DNA of 8,781 nucleotides, taken from an uncultured Clostridia bacterium (GTDB lineage: Bacteria; Bacillota_I; Bacilli_A; RF39; UBA660). The notes below the pieces were generated by a model. It ran no database searches. It worked only from the letters and a program-made list of their open reading frames with translations, and was not told where the DNA came from. Shown here piece by piece: positions 6,925 to 8,781 of this stretch; position 1 is the stretch's first letter, and every line of letters begins with the position of its first letter. Location of the stretch: positions 1 through 8,781 of the forward strand of contig CANORX010000031.1 in NCBI GenBank assembly GCA_947569225.1, written 5' to 3'. Made by a program: the position numbers and the translations under genes.

Positions 6925-8742
6925 TTATTTTTCTTCGTATTCAGCTTCTTTTACATTATCATTTGATTTTGAATTATCGTCAGAAGTGTTTTCGTTTGCT
7001 TGTGCTTCTTTAGCAGCTTCTTCATACACTCTTGCACTTAGTGCCATCGCTTTTTCTTGTAATTTTTCTTTTGCAGTTTTTATAGCTTCTAAGTCAGTTC
7101 CTTCTAGTGATTTTTTAGTTTCTTCTATTAAAGATTCTATTTCAGTTTTTTCATCATTTGTTACTTTTTCTCCTAGGTCTTTTATAGCTTTTTCGGCAGT
7201 AAATACTAGTTGTTCTGTTTCATTTTTTAGTTCTGCTTCTTCTTTTCTTTTAGCATCAGCTTCTTTGTTTGCTTCTGCTTCTTTCATCATTTTTTCTATT
7301 TCTTCATCAGTTAGGTTTGTGTTTGAGGTTATTGTTATTTTTTGTTCTTTGTTTGTTCCTAAGTCTTTGGCTTTAACGTTAACTATACCATTAGCGTCTA
7401 TGTCAAATGATACTTCTATTTGAGGTACTCCACGTGGTGCTGGTGGTATGTTTGTTAGTTGGAATCTTCCTAGTGTTTTGTTGTCGAGCGCCATTGGTCT
7501 TTCACCTTGTAATATGTGTATGTCTACTGCCGGTTGGTTATCTGCAGCTGTTGAGAATACTTGACTTTTTGTAGTTGGTATAGTTGTGTTTCTTGGTATT
7601 AGTACAGTCATAACGTTACCCATAGTTTCAATTCCTAAGCTAAGTGGTGTTACGTCTAATAGTACTAGGTCTTCTACTTCACCAGTTAGAACTCCACCTT
7701 GTATTGCAGCTCCCATTGCAACTACTTCGTCAGGGTTTACTTCTTTGCTTGGTTCTTTTCCTAGTTCTTCTTTTACTAATTCTTGAACCATAGGTATTCT
7801 AGATGAACCACCAACTAGTATTACTTTGTCTATGTCATTTTTAGTTAGTTTAGCATCTTTAAGAGCATTTCTAACTTCGTTTCTTGTGCTTTCAACTAAG
7901 TCTTTTATTAAGTCTTCAAATTTAGCTCTTGTTAGTGTTGTTTCTAAGTGAAGTGGTCCGTTTTCTCCTTGTGTTATGAATGGTAAACTTATGCTAGCAC
8001 TAACAACACCTGATAGGTCTTTTTTTGCTTTTTCTGCTGCGTCTTTTAATCTTTGAGTAGCTAGTTTGTCTTTTGATAAGTCTATTCCATTTTCACGCTT
8101 GAATTCACTTACTAAGTAATCCATTATTTTTTCGTCAAAATCGTCTCCGCCAAGTTTATTGTTTCCAGCTGTTGATTTTACTTCAAATACACCGTCACCT
8201 AATTCTAGTATTGATACGTCAAATGTTCCTCCGCCTAAGTCATATACAAGTATTGTTTGACTTTTGTCTTGTTTGTCTAGACCATATGCAAGTGCGGCTG
8301 CTGTAGGTTCGTTGATTATTCTTTCTACTTCTAATCCAGCAATTTTACCAGCGTTTTTAGTCGCTTGTCTTTCTGCATCATTAAAGTATGCTGGAACGGT
8401 GATTACTGCCTTGTCTACTTTTGTTCCTAGGTAGCTTTCTGCACTTTCTTTTAAGTTCATTAATATTTTTGCACTTATTTCTTCAGGTGTATAGTCTTTT
8501 CCTTCTAAGTTAACTTTTTCGTTTGTTCCCATTAGTCTTTTAATTGAACTTTTTGAGTTAATGTTTGTTAATGCTTCACGTTTTGCTACGTCTCCTATAC
8601 GAAAGTTTCCGTCTTTTACAGATACTACTGAAGGGGTAGTTCTATTTCCTTCTGCATTTGGTATTACAGTTGCATTTCCTCCTTCTAATACTGCTACACA
8701 ACTGTTTGTTGTTCCTAAATCTATTCCTATTATTTTACTCAT
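6925..8742 (-). CDS. dnaK: Molecular chaperone DnaK (Hsp70)
   Basis: This encodes a complete 605-residue Hsp70, the ATP-driven cytosolic chaperone that binds exposed hydrophobic segments of unfolded proteins and cycles with DnaJ and GrpE. Visible motifs are the N-terminal phosphate loop [10 protein letters not shown] (residues 5-14), [11 protein letters not shown] (144-154), the second phosphate loop [10 protein letters not shown] (168-177), the adenosine-site segment VGGSSRIP (310-317), and the interdomain linker near 359-364. The substrate-binding beta domain follows to about 470, then a charged helical lid and a short acidic/Asn-rich tail ending EAEYEEK. The ATPase domain lacks the roughly 23-residue insertion seen in proteobacterial DnaK (between the IKRLMG segment at 67-72 and ISAKIL at 89-94), a known Gram-positive signature. 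ATG at 8742 is preceded by AAAGGAGAG with suitable spacing. It lies downstream of grpE and upstream of a peptidase gene and dnaJ. Identification is secure. Confidence 0.99.
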   Translation of the reverse strand: MSKIIGIDLGTTNSCVAVLEGGNATVIPNAEGNRTTPSVVSVKDGNFRIGDVAKREALTNINSKSSIKRLMGTNEKVNLEGKDYTPEEISAKILMNLKESAESYLGTKVDKAVITVPAYFNDAERQATKNAGKIAGLEVERIINEPTAAALAYGLDKQDKSQTILVYDLGGGTFDVSILELGDGVFEVKSTAGNNKLGGDDFDEKIMDYLVSEFKRENGIDLSKDKLATQRLKDAAEKAKKDLSGVVSASISLPFITQGENGPLHLETTLTRAKFEDLIKDLVESTRNEVRNALKDAKLTKNDIDKVILVGGSSRIPMVQELVKEELGKEPSKEVNPDEVVAMGAAIQGGVLTGEVEDLVLLDVTPLSLGIETMGNVMTVLIPRNTTIPTTKSQVFSTAADNQPAVDIHILQGERPMALDNKTLGRFQLTNIPPAPRGVPQIEVSFDIDANGIVNVKAKDLGTNKEQKITITSNTNLTDEEIEKMMKEAEANKEADAKRKEEAELKNETEQLVFTAEKAIKDLGEKVTNDEKTEIESLIEETKKSLEGTDLEAIKTAKEKLQEKAMALSARVYEEAAKEAQANENTSDDNSKSNDNVKEAEYEEK

Positions 8743-8756
8743 TTTTCATCTCTCCT

Positions 8757-8781
8757 TTATTTATTTACTTTTACCATTGCT
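8757..8781 (-). CDS. grpE: GrpE nucleotide exchange factor, last codons only (partial)
   Basis: The minus strand at the window edge reads A-M-V-K-V-N-K followed by TAA (stop 8759-8757). GrpE proteins typically end in a short strand of the type R-P-A-M-V-x-V, and grpE normally lies directly upstream of dnaK in Firmicutes, so this is very probably the 3' end of grpE. GrpE is the cytosolic nucleotide exchange factor that releases ADP from DnaK. Only seven codons are visible, so the call rests on this tail motif plus position. The gene ends 14 bases before the dnaK start, which supports one transcript. The operon promoter, any hrcA gene and any CIRCE operator would lie outside the window. Confidence 0.65.

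Noticed and set aside
6986..7423. Plus-strand open frame of 145 codons opposite dnaK
   Set aside because: It is Ser/Ala/Phe-rich antisense of the Glu/Lys-rich DnaK lid codons, a known shadow pattern.
1..8781. Mycoplasma-type genetic code (TGA = Trp), considered because of the AT-richness
   Set aside because: Conserved Trp positions use TGG and the long genes contain no in-frame TGA.

Overview
This window is a very AT-rich stretch of bacterial chromosome in which every supportable gene lies on the minus strand. It looks like a Gram-positive, Firmicutes-type genome. The DnaK lacks the roughly 23-residue insertion found in the ATPase domain of proteobacterial DnaK. Promoters and Shine-Dalgarno sites are of the sigma-A/Firmicutes kind, and codons are strongly A/T-ending. 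Trp is encoded by TGG inside long intact genes, which argues against the Mycoplasma code (TGA = Trp). I cannot name a genus; an uncultured low-GC gut Firmicute/Bacilli is my guess.

Region 1 (8781 down to about 3899) is a heat-shock chaperone operon. It holds the last codons of grpE, then complete dnaK, a complete M3-family oligoendopeptidase (PepF-like), and complete dnaJ, closed by a strong stem-loop terminator. The unusual point is the peptidase between dnaK and dnaJ: it is 2 bp from dnaJ and separated from dnaK by a short gap holding a perfect 8-bp hairpin. DnaK, DnaJ and GrpE form the Hsp70 folding cycle; a cytosolic oligopeptidase in the same transcript would couple refolding with peptide clean-up.

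Region 2 (about 3890 to 2880) is a single gene with a textbook promoter (TTGACA, 18 bp, TATAAT). It probably encodes a member of the zinc-dependent phospholipase C-like family, and is followed by a short gap with a possible coding remnant and a terminator-like hairpin.

Region 3 (about 2860 to 2221) is a collagen-like/surface-type protein gene that appears broken. The good ribosome-binding site serves an ATG whose frame hits TAA after seven codons, directly before the annotated ATG. The C-terminal part of the protein continues in the +1 frame after the apparent stop, down to 2221.

Region 4 (about 2175 to 1) is the start of a type IV pilus/type II secretion-like locus, with its own extended -10 promoter. 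It has a GspF/PilC-type inner-membrane platform protein with an unusual ~190-residue N-terminal extension, then the first 90 codons of a prepilin peptidase that runs off the window. No assembly ATPase gene precedes them here.

I found no tRNA, rRNA, CRISPR array, insertion sequence or attachment site. There is no gene-free stretch over 300 bases; the longest is about 270 bases (2849-3118). Nothing here amounts to a convincing new biological system. The best leads are the damaged or recoded collagen-like gene, the N-terminal extension of the pilus platform protein, and the peptidase inside the chaperone operon.
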